A stretch of DNA of 64,000 nucleotides. It comes from Pseudomonas sp. A-RE-19 (GTDB taxonomy: Bacteria; Pseudomonadota; Gammaproteobacteria; Pseudomonadales; Pseudomonadaceae). Where the stretch lies: assembly GCF_019956555.1 (NCBI RefSeq), contig NZ_JAHBDQ010000009.1:94617-158616 (forward strand). The letters are read 5' to 3'. How positions within the stretch are numbered: the first letter of the stretch is position 1; each line of letters begins with the position of its first letter. The translations under genes were made by a program, and so were the position numbers. Shown piece by piece: positions 16,191 through 29,500 of the stretch. Under the pieces are notes generated by a model. The model saw only the letters and a program-made list of their open reading frames with translations. It searched no databases and was not told where the DNA came from.

Positions 16191-18476
16191 TCAGAGGTTT
16201 TCGTAGCGGTTCATATCCAGCACGCCCTCTTCCACCGGATCGGTATCGTGGATGTAACGGCTCAGATCATGGAAATACTGCCAGAACTGCGGATGGCTGC
16301 GGCGAATGCCCCAGCGCTCGACGACTTTCTCGAAGCTGGCGGCGTCCCTGGCATTTTCCATCGCGTCGACAAATGCCGGCACTTGCCCGGCCGGGATGTT
16401 GAACATGAAGTTGGGATAGCTGCTGAGCACGCCCGGATAAATCGTCAACGTATCGAGCCCCGGCTGATAGCGCAGCGATTCACCGAGCAGGAACGCCACG
16501 TTGCTGTGGGCCCGGTTGCGCAGCAGGCTGTAGACCTCGCGTTTGCCGCTTTGAGTCTCGATGCGCAACATCGTGGCTTCCGGCAATTGATCAATGACTT
16601 TCAAACCGGCGGCCGGGCGCGAAGTCAGGCGGCTCAAGGCCTGCTCGGCATTCTGTAAGGCCGGATCGATGTTCGGACGCGAGCAGTAAGCACCGTCACA
16701 GCGGTTGATTGGGTCAGGTCTGGCGTTGAGCTCGCCGTATCGGGCCAGCAACTGCAGGACGAAATCGCGCTTCGGATCCTTTTCGTCCAGCGTCAGCGCC
16801 GTTGGTTTGTCATTGTCGATGTCCTCGTAATCCAGCCACATCTTGAATTTGCCGCTGTTCTGATACCAATCGTCGAGATAGCCATCGCGGGAATCGGCCG
16901 GCATCAGACGCAAGAAGTTCTGCTCGGCACCGTTGCGGATCAGATCGAAGTACAACCGGGTCTGGGCCTGATGGGACACGTTGCCGAACACATCGAAGTT
17001 AACCGCCAACTGGTAATACGTGCGTTCGAGCAGCGGATAATCGAACAGCCAAATGGTTTGCGGGACATCGCCGATCAGGCCTTTGTCCACCGAGGCGCTG
17101 TCGAAATGCCGGAAAATGCTCAGCAACGCGTTGTCATTGCAGGCCCACAGGGTCGACCAGCTCGGGGGCGGCAGATCGGCGTAGCTGTCCCGGCGCAAGG
17201 CTTCATATTCGTTGCGTTTATTACGGTAGTCGCGCCACAGGCTCAGAATACTGCCGACGTCATCGTTCTGCCCCGGCATCGCCAGCAACGGCGTGGCCTG
17301 GCCGCGATAATTCGGGTCGGTGATGTAAAGGTCGTGTTCCGGGGCCTGGAACAGTGCCCAGAAGTTGTCACGGATCACGTCGGTGGCGATCTGGCCACGG
17401 CAGACCGGACCACGAATAAAGGTGCGCACGAAGTATTCGGCGTTATCGAGCATGAACTGGTAACGCGCCTGGGCCGGGATTGCCTCAAAGGTCGTGAACG
17501 GATTGGCCCGTCGCTCCGGCCCATAACCCGGTAATGCGCTGACCTGCCAGTTGCCGCTGTAAAACAGGCTTTTGATCCGCGCCATCTTCGCCGCGCTCAG
17601 CGGATAGGTGATGTGGGTCTTGTGCACGATCACGCCCTGCACCGGCCACAAACGGTAATAGACCTGAGTGCCCGGATCGTCATTCGGTCGGCGGGTGTTG
17701 ATCAAGTCAATGGGCTGACCCGTCGGCGTGCGCGAACGCACCCACTGGAAGAAATGCCCTGGCTCGCCGTCCTTGAAATAGACATGCGCCAGGAACCAAT
17801 GCTCAAACAACCAGCGCCCCACCAGACTCTCCCGGGCGCCCGGCGCGTTGAGCAAGCGTTCCCACTGCACCACCTGCAAGGCTTCCTTGGCGCTGGGCAC
17901 CAGGCCCTGCTCATCGATCGGCGCGCCAGAAGCCAGCCAGCGTTGCAACGTCTGGTACTGCTGATCGGTCAGGCCGGTGACTGCCAGCGGCATGCCCTCT
18001 TTCGGGTGAGTACTGGCATAGCCGTCGAACTCCGTCGGCATGGCGCACATGTTTTCCCGGTTCAGACCCAGGACGATCTCTTCCGGTAATTTGGCGTTGG
18101 GTTGCAACGGGGTTTTGTGGCCCAGTTCGAGCATCCGCGCCATCAGCGCCGCTTGGCTGCCTTGGGCGTCAAGCACCGAATAAAAGCCCTTTTGCTGCCA
18201 GGCACGTTTGCCAAAGGCGTCATAAAACAGCCGGGTTGGCACTGCGGCCTGGCGGCGCTCGCCGTCATAGACAAGCGCCTTCGTCCCACCTCGGGACGCC
18301 CCTTCGCCACTGCCCAGATTGAGCTGACAGGCGGAGTCATAGCAGGCATGGCAAGCCACGCACTTTTCAGTGAAGATCGGTTGGATGTCGCGGGTGTAGG
18401 AAATGTCCGAACCTTGCGCAGCGGCGCCCCCGCTTAAAAACAGCATCAATAGGCTGGTGACGACGCGATACGACAT
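16191..18476 (-). CDS. cti: Fatty acid cis/trans isomerase
   Basis: 761-residue periplasmic haem enzyme that converts cis to trans unsaturated fatty acids in membrane phospholipids, a fast solvent- and heat-stress response of Pseudomonas. A signal peptide (MSYRVVTSLLMLFLSGGAAAQ) precedes a c-type haem motif CVACH at about residue 36. The length fits known Cti (about 760). The ATG at 18476 has AGG upstream; an ATG at 18494 would add six residues. It is divergent from metH and transcribed alone. Confidence 0.95.
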   Translation of the reverse strand: MSYRVVTSLLMLFLSGGAAAQGSDISYTRDIQPIFTEKCVACHACYDSACQLNLGSGEGASRGGTKALVYDGERRQAAVPTRLFYDAFGKRAWQQKGFYSVLDAQGSQAALMARMLELGHKTPLQPNAKLPEEIVLGLNRENMCAMPTEFDGYASTHPKEGMPLAVTGLTDQQYQTLQRWLASGAPIDEQGLVPSAKEALQVVQWERLLNAPGARESLVGRWLFEHWFLAHVYFKDGEPGHFFQWVRSRTPTGQPIDLINTRRPNDDPGTQVYYRLWPVQGVIVHKTHITYPLSAAKMARIKSLFYSGNWQVSALPGYGPERRANPFTTFEAIPAQARYQFMLDNAEYFVRTFIRGPVCRGQIATDVIRDNFWALFQAPEHDLYITDPNYRGQATPLLAMPGQNDDVGSILSLWRDYRNKRNEYEALRRDSYADLPPPSWSTLWACNDNALLSIFRHFDSASVDKGLIGDVPQTIWLFDYPLLERTYYQLAVNFDVFGNVSHQAQTRLYFDLIRNGAEQNFLRLMPADSRDGYLDDWYQNSGKFKMWLDYEDIDNDKPTALTLDEKDPKRDFVLQLLARYGELNARPDPINRCDGAYCSRPNIDPALQNAEQALSRLTSRPAAGLKVIDQLPEATMLRIETQSGKREVYSLLRNRAHSNVAFLLGESLRYQPGLDTLTIYPGVLSSYPNFMFNIPAGQVPAFVDAMENARDAASFEKVVERWGIRRSHPQFWQYFHDLSRYIHDTDPVEEGVLDMNRYENL

Positions 18477-18631
18477 ATCCCTGGTCCTGATCATTAGAAA
18501 ACGCCGTGATTCTACCGGGCTGGGCTGCGCACCAACATGAACGATATTCATGCAAAACCCGCACATGCTCCAAAAGCGCACAGGTTTGCTATTATCCCGG
18601 CCCTTCGTCATGGCCTTACCGAGTAGTCCAA

Positions 18632-22342
<3,711 letters not shown>

Positions 22343-22382
22343 GCGGTCTCTTGGCCACAGTCTGTGGCCAACAGAGATCCTC

Positions 22383-22472
22383 TGTGGGAGCGAGCCTGCT
22401 CGCGATGAGTACCGTCCAGTTAACATTGATGTCGACTGTCAGTACGCTATCGCGAGCAGGCTCGCTCCCACA
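22383..22472. repeat. REPIN after metH
   Basis: Two inverted REP cores (22383-22407 and 22448-22472) with a spacer of about 40 nt. Confidence 0.92.
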
Positions 22473-22535
22473 TTTGATTTGTGCATGCCGTGGATTGTCT
22501 ATGCTTAGCTCTTACACATAAGTGATGGGGGATTT

Positions 22536-22757
22536 ATGGACGATCCAGTCGACAACAACAAGCCGCCTACCTTCTGGCAGATGCTGCACAGCGTCATGGC
22601 GGCGGCGTTCGGGGTGCAGAGCGGGAAGAACCGGGCCCGGGACTTCACGCATGGCAAGCCCAGTCATTTCGTGATTCTGGGGATTCTGTTCACGGCAGTG
22701 TTCGCGTTGACGCTGTTTGGCATCGTGAAACTGGTGCTGCACCTGGCGGGGGTCTGA
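22536..22757 (+). CDS. DUF2970 small membrane protein
   Basis: 73-residue protein with a soluble N-terminus (PPTFWQMLHSVMAAAFGVQS) and one C-terminal membrane span (FVILGILFTAVFALTLFGIVKLVL). This is the DUF2970 pattern, a short family of unknown function in gamma-proteobacteria. A GGGGGA-like site lies before the ATG. It is a single gene between metH and the convergent binding-protein gene. Confidence 0.85.
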   Translation: MDDPVDNNKPPTFWQMLHSVMAAAFGVQSGKNRARDFTHGKPSHFVILGILFTAVFALTLFGIVKLVLHLAGV

Positions 22758-22776
22758 GCCTGCGTCTTTGGGCCAA

Positions 22777-23862
22777 TCAGTGCATCAAGGCCTGCAAGCT
22801 GAACGGGTAGCGATACGACGTCGGCCGCCCCTTGGCCGAGAGTTTCTGGAAATCCACGCCATAATCCTGCGTAGCACTCAACGCCAGCAACCGCTTGGCT
22901 TGCGCCCGATCGATCAGTTGCAACAACGGAATCTGCCGGTCGCGCCCGCCGTACTGGCTGATGTCCACACCCTGATCGTAGTCATGCAGTTGCACCAGGG
23001 CCCAACCACCCAGCGTGAAGTGCCCGCCCAACAGCACACTCAAACGCCCATCCAACAGCGCCTGTAACGCGGTCGGTGAATTGTTGATAGCGCTGAACAG
23101 TACGTCCTTGCCGGGTTGGCCGCCCGTTTCGGCGTAGGCCTGCATGGCGCCAAAGGCCATTTCATCGTTGGCCGACCAGACCAGCGACGTTTGCGGATAG
23201 CGCTTGAACAATAACCTGGCCTGTTCATAGGCGCGCTCGCGGGTCCAGCCGCCATAGACCAACTGGCGCAACCGCACTTCAGGGTGTTCGGCCAATGCCC
23301 GCATCATGCCCTTCTCACGCTGTTGCGCGGCTGGCGTGATCTTCAGGCCGGAAAAGGCCACGAGATCAATGACCTGACCGGGCGCGACCGGGCGATGCAG
23401 GCGAATCAGCTCCTTGAGCATCAAGTAGCCGCCCTCCTCATTGTTGGGCACCAGGCTGCCCAACCAGTCGGGATACTTGTCTGGCTGGGCGCCGAGCAGA
23501 CGCATCTGGTCGGCGGTCAGCCCGTTGTTGACCAAAAACAGCTTCACGCCGCTGCCTTGAGCCAGGCGCAGGATTTCGGGCGCGACGTACAGTTCGTTGA
23601 CGAACACCAGATAGTCCGGCCGATTCGGCCCTTGCAGGGCTTCGCGGGCCTGCTTGAGTGTGGTTTCAGCGTTTCGCTCGGAATACTGGATGCGTAAATC
23701 CATGCTCAGGTCCTTGGCTGCGGCCTGCATGAACTGCGAGTAACTGACCCAGAACACCTCTTGGGTAGTCCCTGGGTTCAGGAACAATACCGAAGCCGCC
23801 TGGGCACACGGTCCCAGGACCGTACCAAGCGCCAGCACTACGCCACAGAAGAACTTCAACAT
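22777..23862 (-). CDS. Periplasmic binding protein (sugar/LacI-type fold)
   Basis: 361-residue exported protein. A signal peptide (MLKFFCGVVLALGTVLGPCAQA) is followed by a type-I periplasmic-binding fold: VLFLNPGTTQEVFWVSYSQF at the start, FVNELYVAPEILRLAQ, SLVWSANDEMAFGAMQA and LGGHFTLGGWALVQLHDYD. No permease or ATPase is adjacent, so it may be an orphan ABC receptor or the sensing partner of a kinase. The C-terminal 50 residues (IPLLQLIDRAQAKRLL) continue past the usual fold. The ligand is unknown. Confidence 0.8.
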   Translation of the reverse strand: MLKFFCGVVLALGTVLGPCAQAASVLFLNPGTTQEVFWVSYSQFMQAAAKDLSMDLRIQYSERNAETTLKQAREALQGPNRPDYLVFVNELYVAPEILRLAQGSGVKLFLVNNGLTADQMRLLGAQPDKYPDWLGSLVPNNEEGGYLMLKELIRLHRPVAPGQVIDLVAFSGLKITPAAQQREKGMMRALAEHPEVRLRQLVYGGWTRERAYEQARLLFKRYPQTSLVWSANDEMAFGAMQAYAETGGQPGKDVLFSAINNSPTALQALLDGRLSVLLGGHFTLGGWALVQLHDYDQGVDISQYGGRDRQIPLLQLIDRAQAKRLLALSATQDYGVDFQKLSAKGRPTSYRYPFSLQALMH

Positions 23863-23941
23863 AAATCGTCCGAGCCCCCGAAAATCCGCTGCGCATTATA
23901 GCCAGCGAAGTCCCTTGAAACGGCGCTTATTCGGCTGTTGT

Positions 23942-23955
23942 CCGACGATCGTCGG
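23942..23955. promoter_or_regulatory. Perfect palindrome CCGACGATCGTCGG
   Basis: 14-bp perfect dyad with no loop in the 115-nt gap between the small membrane peptide and the binding-protein gene, about 80 nt upstream of the latter's start. It could be an operator for the binding-protein gene. No T-run follows, so it is not a terminator. Confidence 0.4.
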
Positions 23956-23977
23956 CGCCGGGCCCGGACGGGGTCGT

Positions 23978-24091
23978 TTATTGATGGCTGACCCAGAACA
24001 CCGCGGTGCTCACGACCAGGATGATCAGGAACAAAATCGCCCAGGCGTCGACCGTGCTATCGCTTTTCCTTGCTTTGGTTGGGTTGCTCAT
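23978..24091 (-). CDS. 37-residue single-span membrane peptide
   Basis: Short gene encoding MSNPTKARKSDSTVDAW followed by one hydrophobic span (AILFLIILVVSTAVFWV) and the end SHQ. Support comes from a good ribosome site (AGAGG, 8 nt before the ATG), a charged N-terminus with a membrane span typical of inner-membrane small proteins, and a clean TAA stop. It lies upstream of, and divergent from, cysI. A perfect 14-bp palindrome (23942-23955) lies between its stop and the next gene. Function unknown. Confidence 0.7.
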   Translation of the reverse strand: MSNPTKARKSDSTVDAWAILFLIILVVSTAVFWVSHQ

Positions 24092-24385
24092 TGCATCGCC
24101 TCTTGTCGGTTTTATCGGTGATTGCATAAAGACTCGAGCACAGTTAAGACGATGATTGCCCGCACCACAAATGTGGGTTTTACCTCCATGAACTTCATTA
24201 GTCGTTTTGGTTCTTTACATATACTCAAACATCACTTTTGCGCATAACTGCAAACTGGTATCTTGCGTCCGCTCCGTTGGGAGTGCGCGGCCGTGCGCGC
24301 AGAATTGCCGAGGCAGTATCGGAGACTTCAGCAAGCGAAAAACGCAACTGGATCCGACCGGCCCAAGCCTGAGAACAGGACTTAT

Positions 24386-26044
24386 ATGTACGTATACGAC
24401 GAGTACGATCAGCGGATCATCGAGGACCGCGTCAAGCAGTTCCGTGATCAGACCCGACGCTATCTGGCAGGCGAGCTGAGCGAAGAAGAATTCCGCCCCC
24501 TGCGCCTGCAAAATGGCCTTTACATCCAGCGCTTTGCCCCGATGCTGCGGGTAGCGGTGCCTTATGGCCAACTCACTTCGCGCCAGACGCGAATGATCGC
24601 CAAGATTGCCCGCGACTATGACAAGGGCTATGCCCACATCAGTACCCGGCAGAACGTGCAGTTCAACTGGCCGGCCCTGGAAGACATTCCGGACATCCTG
24701 GCCGAACTGGCGACCGTGCAGATGCACGCGATCCAGACCAGCGGCAACTGCCTGCGCAACGTCACCACCGACCAGTTCGCCGGTGTCGCAGCCGATGAGC
24801 TGATCGACCCGCGCCCATGGTGCGAAATTGTCCGTCAGTGGACCACGTTCCACCCGGAATTCGCCTACCTGCCTCGTAAATTCAAAATTGCCATCAACGG
24901 TTCGACGTCTGACCGTGCGGCCATTGAAGTCCATGACATCGGCCTTGAGCCGGTGCACAACGCTGCTGGCGAACTGGGTTTCCGTGTGCTGGTTGGCGGC
25001 GGCCTGGGCCGTACTCCGGTGGTGGGCGCGTTCATCAACGAGTTCCTGCCGTGGCAGGACCTGTTGAGCTACCTCGATGCCATCCTGCGGGTCTACAACC
25101 GCTACGGCCGTCGCGACAATAAATACAAGGCGCGGATCAAGATCCTCGTCAAGGCCCTGACGCCTGAAGTGTTCGCGCAAAAAGTCGATGCGGAAATGGA
25201 ACACCTTCGCGGTGGCCAGACCACATTGACCGAGGCCGAAGTGCATCGCGTGGCCAAACACTTCGTCGACCCGGACTATAAGGCTCTGGACAACCAGACG
25301 GCCGAACTGGCCGAGCTCGACAAGCAGCACCCAGGCTTCGCCCGCTGGCGCACCCGCAACACCCTGGCCCACAAGAAGCCGGGTTATGTGGCTGTAACCC
25401 TGTCCCTGAAGCCGACTGGCGTTGCGCCGGGCGACATCACCGACAAGCAGCTCGATGCCGTGGCCGATCTGGCCGATCGTTACAGCTTCGGTCAACTGCG
25501 CACCTCTCACGAGCAGAACATCATTCTGGCCGACGTTGAGCAGACCCAACTGTTCGCGATGTGGGGCGAGTTGCGTGAGCAAGGTTTCGCCACGCCGAAC
25601 ATCGGCTTGCTGACCGACATCATCTGCTGCCCGGGCGGTGACTTCTGCTCCCTGGCCAACGCCAAATCGATCCCGATCGCCGAATCGATCCAGCGCCGTT
25701 TCGACGACCTGGACTACCTGTTCGACATCGGCGAGCTGGACCTGAACATCTCCGGTTGCATGAACGCCTGTGGTCACCACCACGTTGGCCACATCGGCAT
25801 TCTCGGGGTGGACAAGAAAGGCGAAGAATTCTACCAGGTGTCCCTGGGTGGCAGCGCCAGTCGCGATGCGAGCCTGGGCAAGATCCTCGGCCCGTCTTTC
25901 GCCCAGGAAGCCATGCCTGACGTGATCGAGAAGCTGATCGACGTGTACATCGAACAACGTACCGAAGACGAGCGCTTCATCGACACCTATCAGCGTATCG
26001 GCATCGACCTCTTCAAGGAGCGCGTCTATGCAGCGAATAATTAA
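24386..26044 (+). CDS. cysI: Assimilatory sulfite reductase haemoprotein (ferredoxin-type nitrite/sulfite reductase)
   Basis: 552-residue enzyme with two nitrite/sulfite-reductase repeats that reduces sulfite to sulfide. The 4Fe-4S/sirohaem ligands are visible as CPGGDFC and CMNACGHHH. The ATG at 24386 gives MYVYDEYDQRIIEDRV, the known Pseudomonas N-terminus, with AGGA upstream. The downstream DUF934 gene overlaps its last 17 nt. This single-subunit form, unlike the CysJI complex of enteric bacteria, is the usual one in Pseudomonas. Confidence 0.95.
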   Translation: MYVYDEYDQRIIEDRVKQFRDQTRRYLAGELSEEEFRPLRLQNGLYIQRFAPMLRVAVPYGQLTSRQTRMIAKIARDYDKGYAHISTRQNVQFNWPALEDIPDILAELATVQMHAIQTSGNCLRNVTTDQFAGVAADELIDPRPWCEIVRQWTTFHPEFAYLPRKFKIAINGSTSDRAAIEVHDIGLEPVHNAAGELGFRVLVGGGLGRTPVVGAFINEFLPWQDLLSYLDAILRVYNRYGRRDNKYKARIKILVKALTPEVFAQKVDAEMEHLRGGQTTLTEAEVHRVAKHFVDPDYKALDNQTAELAELDKQHPGFARWRTRNTLAHKKPGYVAVTLSLKPTGVAPGDITDKQLDAVADLADRYSFGQLRTSHEQNIILADVEQTQLFAMWGELREQGFATPNIGLLTDIICCPGGDFCSLANAKSIPIAESIQRRFDDLDYLFDIGELDLNISGCMNACGHHHVGHIGILGVDKKGEEFYQVSLGGSASRDASLGKILGPSFAQEAMPDVIEKLIDVYIEQRTEDERFIDTYQRIGIDLFKERVYAANN

Positions 26045-26522
26045 GAACAACGAAGTCGTCGACGAAACCTGGCACCTGCTGCCCAAGGACTTCAACATCG
26101 ACGAGATCAGCAACTGCGACGACCTTATCGTCCCGCTGCAACTGTGGCGCGAGCACAGTCGTATGCTCAAGGCCCGCGATGGCGGCCTGGGCGTGTGGCT
26201 GGATGCCGACGAAGAAGCCGAAGAAATCGGTGAAGACGTTGCACAGTTCCAGGTCATCGCCTTGAACTTCCCGGCCTTCACCGATGGGCGTAACTATTCC
26301 AACGCCCGGCTGCTGCGTGACCGTTATGGCTTCAAAGGCGAACTGCGGGCGATCGGCGATGTGCTGCGCGACCAGCTGTTCTACCTGCATCGCTGCGGTT
26401 TCGACGCCTTTGCATTGCGGGCCGATAAAGACCCGTATGAAGCCCTGAAAAGTCTCCAGGACTTCTCGGTGACCTATCAGGCCGCCACCGACGAACCGCT
26501 GCCGCTGTTCCGTCGCCGTTGA
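26028..26522 (+). CDS. DUF934 protein coupled to sulfite reductase
   Basis: 164-residue protein of the DUF934 family, almost always encoded directly after this type of cysI. Recognisable segments are ALNFPAFTDGRNYSNARLLR and LRDQLFYLHRCGFDAF. It starts inside cysI (17-nt overlap), which implies translational coupling. A role in assembly of, or electron supply to, sulfite reductase is inferred from context only. It ends 7 nt before a strong terminator. Confidence 0.9.
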   Translation: MQRIIKNNEVVDETWHLLPKDFNIDEISNCDDLIVPLQLWREHSRMLKARDGGLGVWLDADEEAEEIGEDVAQFQVIALNFPAFTDGRNYSNARLLRDRYGFKGELRAIGDVLRDQLFYLHRCGFDAFALRADKDPYEALKSLQDFSVTYQAATDEPLPLFRRR

Positions 26523-26529
26523 TGTCCAG

Positions 26530-26568
26530 GGCCTTGAACCCTTTCTGAGGGGTTCAAGGCCTTTCCCC
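26530..26568 (+). terminator. Intrinsic terminator of cysI-DUF934
   Basis: Perfect 12-bp stem GGCCTTGAACCC/GGGTTCAAGGCC with an 8-nt loop, then a short T stretch. Confidence 0.88.
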
Positions 26569-26570
26569 TG

Positions 26571-29500
26571 CTACAAAGCTTGCTGTTGCGCCAGCGGAAT
26601 CGGCCGCCCCATATTCACCCAGTCGCGGTAAAGCTGAACCCGATCCTCCAGAACCGTGAACAGCTTGAAGGGGTTTTCCGCGTCGGCAATTGTCGTTTCG
26701 ACACATTGGCGCAACCAGCCCCACAACTCCTCCGAAGCATCCACTTCACGCAACAGTCGCCATACTCGCGCTTGCAGCAACCAGTAACCGACCTGGAAAT
26801 CCGCCGTCAGGCTCAACCCGTCCATGACCCGCAAAAAGGCACCACCCGATGGTTTGGCTGCCAGCCGCTGCCAGATCTGCTGTCGAGCCGTGCGTATTAA
26901 CTCATCATCCTCCTCCAGCCAGGGGCTCGCGCTTCCATAATCAACACCCGGCTGGCTCAGCCAAAGATTGATGCCGGTACGCTCGCGATGCTCCACCAGA
27001 CGAATCAGCGTGTCCTCATCCGCCAACGGATTGCCCCAGAGCTTTATTCGATCCCGGGCAACAGCCTGGTTCAAGACCGCATAGGGAACCCGGCTGATTT
27101 GGTTGTCACGCAAGTCCAGTGATGTCAGATACGGTTGATCGGCGATGCCGAGCGGGCAACGGCTGATCCCGGTATTTTTCAGATTAAGCACGCGCAATTC
27201 GTTCAACCCCAGCACAACAGGTGGTATGGCCAAAGGGTTTTCACTCAGGTCCAGCATTTGCAATCTGACCAGATTGCTCAGCTGTGAAGCGGTGTTCTCC
27301 TCGAACCGCAAAAAAGTGGATTTCAAGTCGAGTGTCGTGAGCTGGGTCATGTGCGGGATCGATGATGGCAACCCCCCCTGCTGTAATCCGTCGTCGAGGA
27401 ACACACGCAAGTCGACCCGTTCCAGGCTCAGGGTGCGAAGATTGGGAAAACTTTCCAGGAAAACGTCCAGACTTTCCCGCTCCAGCACGTGCACACCTCG
27501 CATTGTCAACTCAGTCACTTCATCGAATCGCTCGCTCATGGCAGGCAATCGATGGAAGTCCTCGTAGTCCAGATTCAATCTGTACCCGGTAAATATCCCG
27601 TCTGAATAAAGATGATTGGCGTGAGGTGGGCGTTTCTGCCAGATCGCAATCAGTTCTTCAGCCAGCTCGGACCGGGCTTGCCGCTCGTACTCCATCACGT
27701 GTTGCGCCTGCTCGATGTTGTGCGCGGCAATTTGCGCTGCATTCATCCCCGCAGCGGCCTCGTCTCCCCTCTCCAGGAAATCGACGTCCATGTCATCAAT
27801 GTCCAGCACCGTGCGGTCGACGAAGTCATTCAGATCCGTACGAAGTTGTTCAAGCCGGAGCGTCAATCCATCCAGATGTGCCTGGGCGCCATTGCCCACT
27901 GACTGCAGCAGCGCATCGGCCTGGGCATCGGTGAAGTCGGGATATATGTATTTCACCTGCAGCCGCATCATCTGGTTTGTCAGCGCGCTGCTTTGCGGTG
28001 TCATCGGATAACCGCCACCGCGCAATCCTTGTGCTTCGAACGGTAACCCCGAATCCATCCTGCCGAGGCCGAGCATAAGCTCCGAGTGCGGCAATGCTCG
28101 CTCACCGAGGCTGAGCCTTAACGCTTGGGCCTGATCCAGCAAAGGCAACGACAGCGCCGTGCGCTCCTCGGCAGACAACATACCGAGCAGCGCCGTAAAC
28201 AGATCCGTGCCTTCGGTGGTCGGATCCACCGTAGCACCCTGATAAAAATTCCCGACCTTGATCAGCCGGCGACAGTCCGGCGCATCGAACGGGCCGCAGC
28301 GATCCACTATCCGGCCAGTGATCGCCCCCTCAAGCACTTCGATTCGCAAGCCTTTTGGCCAACCGGGCAGACGCACGAGTGAATGCAATGCCAGAACGTC
28401 AGATTCGGGGTTGACGATCGAGCGTAAGTACAGGCTTTCGTACGCTCGATTAAGTCGCACATGCTGTTGATATTGACGCGCCTTGCCGTCCAGGCGCCTG
28501 AAGGCTTGCAGTACTTCGCCAGCGTCGACCGGCTGCTCCATCTCGATGCCCGAGCGGTCGAGAAACTGTTCCACGACATTTTTCGGCAAGCCGGGATACT
28601 CCCGCTGGAATAACCGCACCCATTGCTGCTCGGAGTACTGGAGCGCCTGATAACGGCTGTTGAACAGCCCTGCCCGCTCTGCCGGATCGACAACCGCTTC
28701 AAGCTCCTGGTCGAGCTTGAAACGGCTGATGGTATCGGCCAGCAACGGCGTCGGCGGACGCCCGACTTGCATCCACCGCAACATGTCGTCATCGACGGTA
28801 CTGATCCGGGCGATTTGGCCCAGCACCTCGTCGCTGAACGAGGCGAACGGCGCACAGACGCCACGCATCAATTCCAGGCGTGTCGCCACCGTTGGCGCTG
28901 GCGGCGGAGTGAGGGATATGGACATGTCGGGGTGAGGCTCACTGCCAGGCTCATGTTCCGCTACCGTGGAGTCCTCCAACGTCCTGGCCAGCGTTTCGGC
29001 GGAGGCACTTTCACTTTTAAGTGCCGCTACCGCTCCGGCCAGCGGTAGCGCATTGAGCAAGCCGAACACGGTACGCGTCACGCCTTCGGAGCGTTTTTCC
29101 GGGGTTTCACCGTTGATTGCCTGGCTGAGGCCATAACCGGCATCAATGATTCCGGCCAGTACCAACAACCCTTCGCCTCCCGGGACAAACAAGGCCAATG
29201 GACCGAACTGGTTGACCCACCGCACAAGCGGCTCGACCACCGCACTCAAATTGTCGCGATTGACCTGGGCATCGTCGCGGATGGTTTTGACGCTGGCCAT
29301 GGCCGCCTGTTTCATGGTCAGCACCAACTGCGCAAATGGGTCGGTGGCAGCAGACGCCCACGCAACGTCGATATAGTCATGCGGGTCCCAATAGCCATCA
29401 TCGTTGAAAAACCCGGCATTGTTTTTCAGCCGGTGCTTCTTCGGGTAGATCGCCATCCCTTCCAGTGCAGTCAGCACCCCCGCATGAAAGGTGCCGTCTT

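Noticed and set aside
24215..26281. Long open frame antisense to cysI
   Set aside because: Shadow of a gene with complete sulfite-reductase motifs; no own start context.
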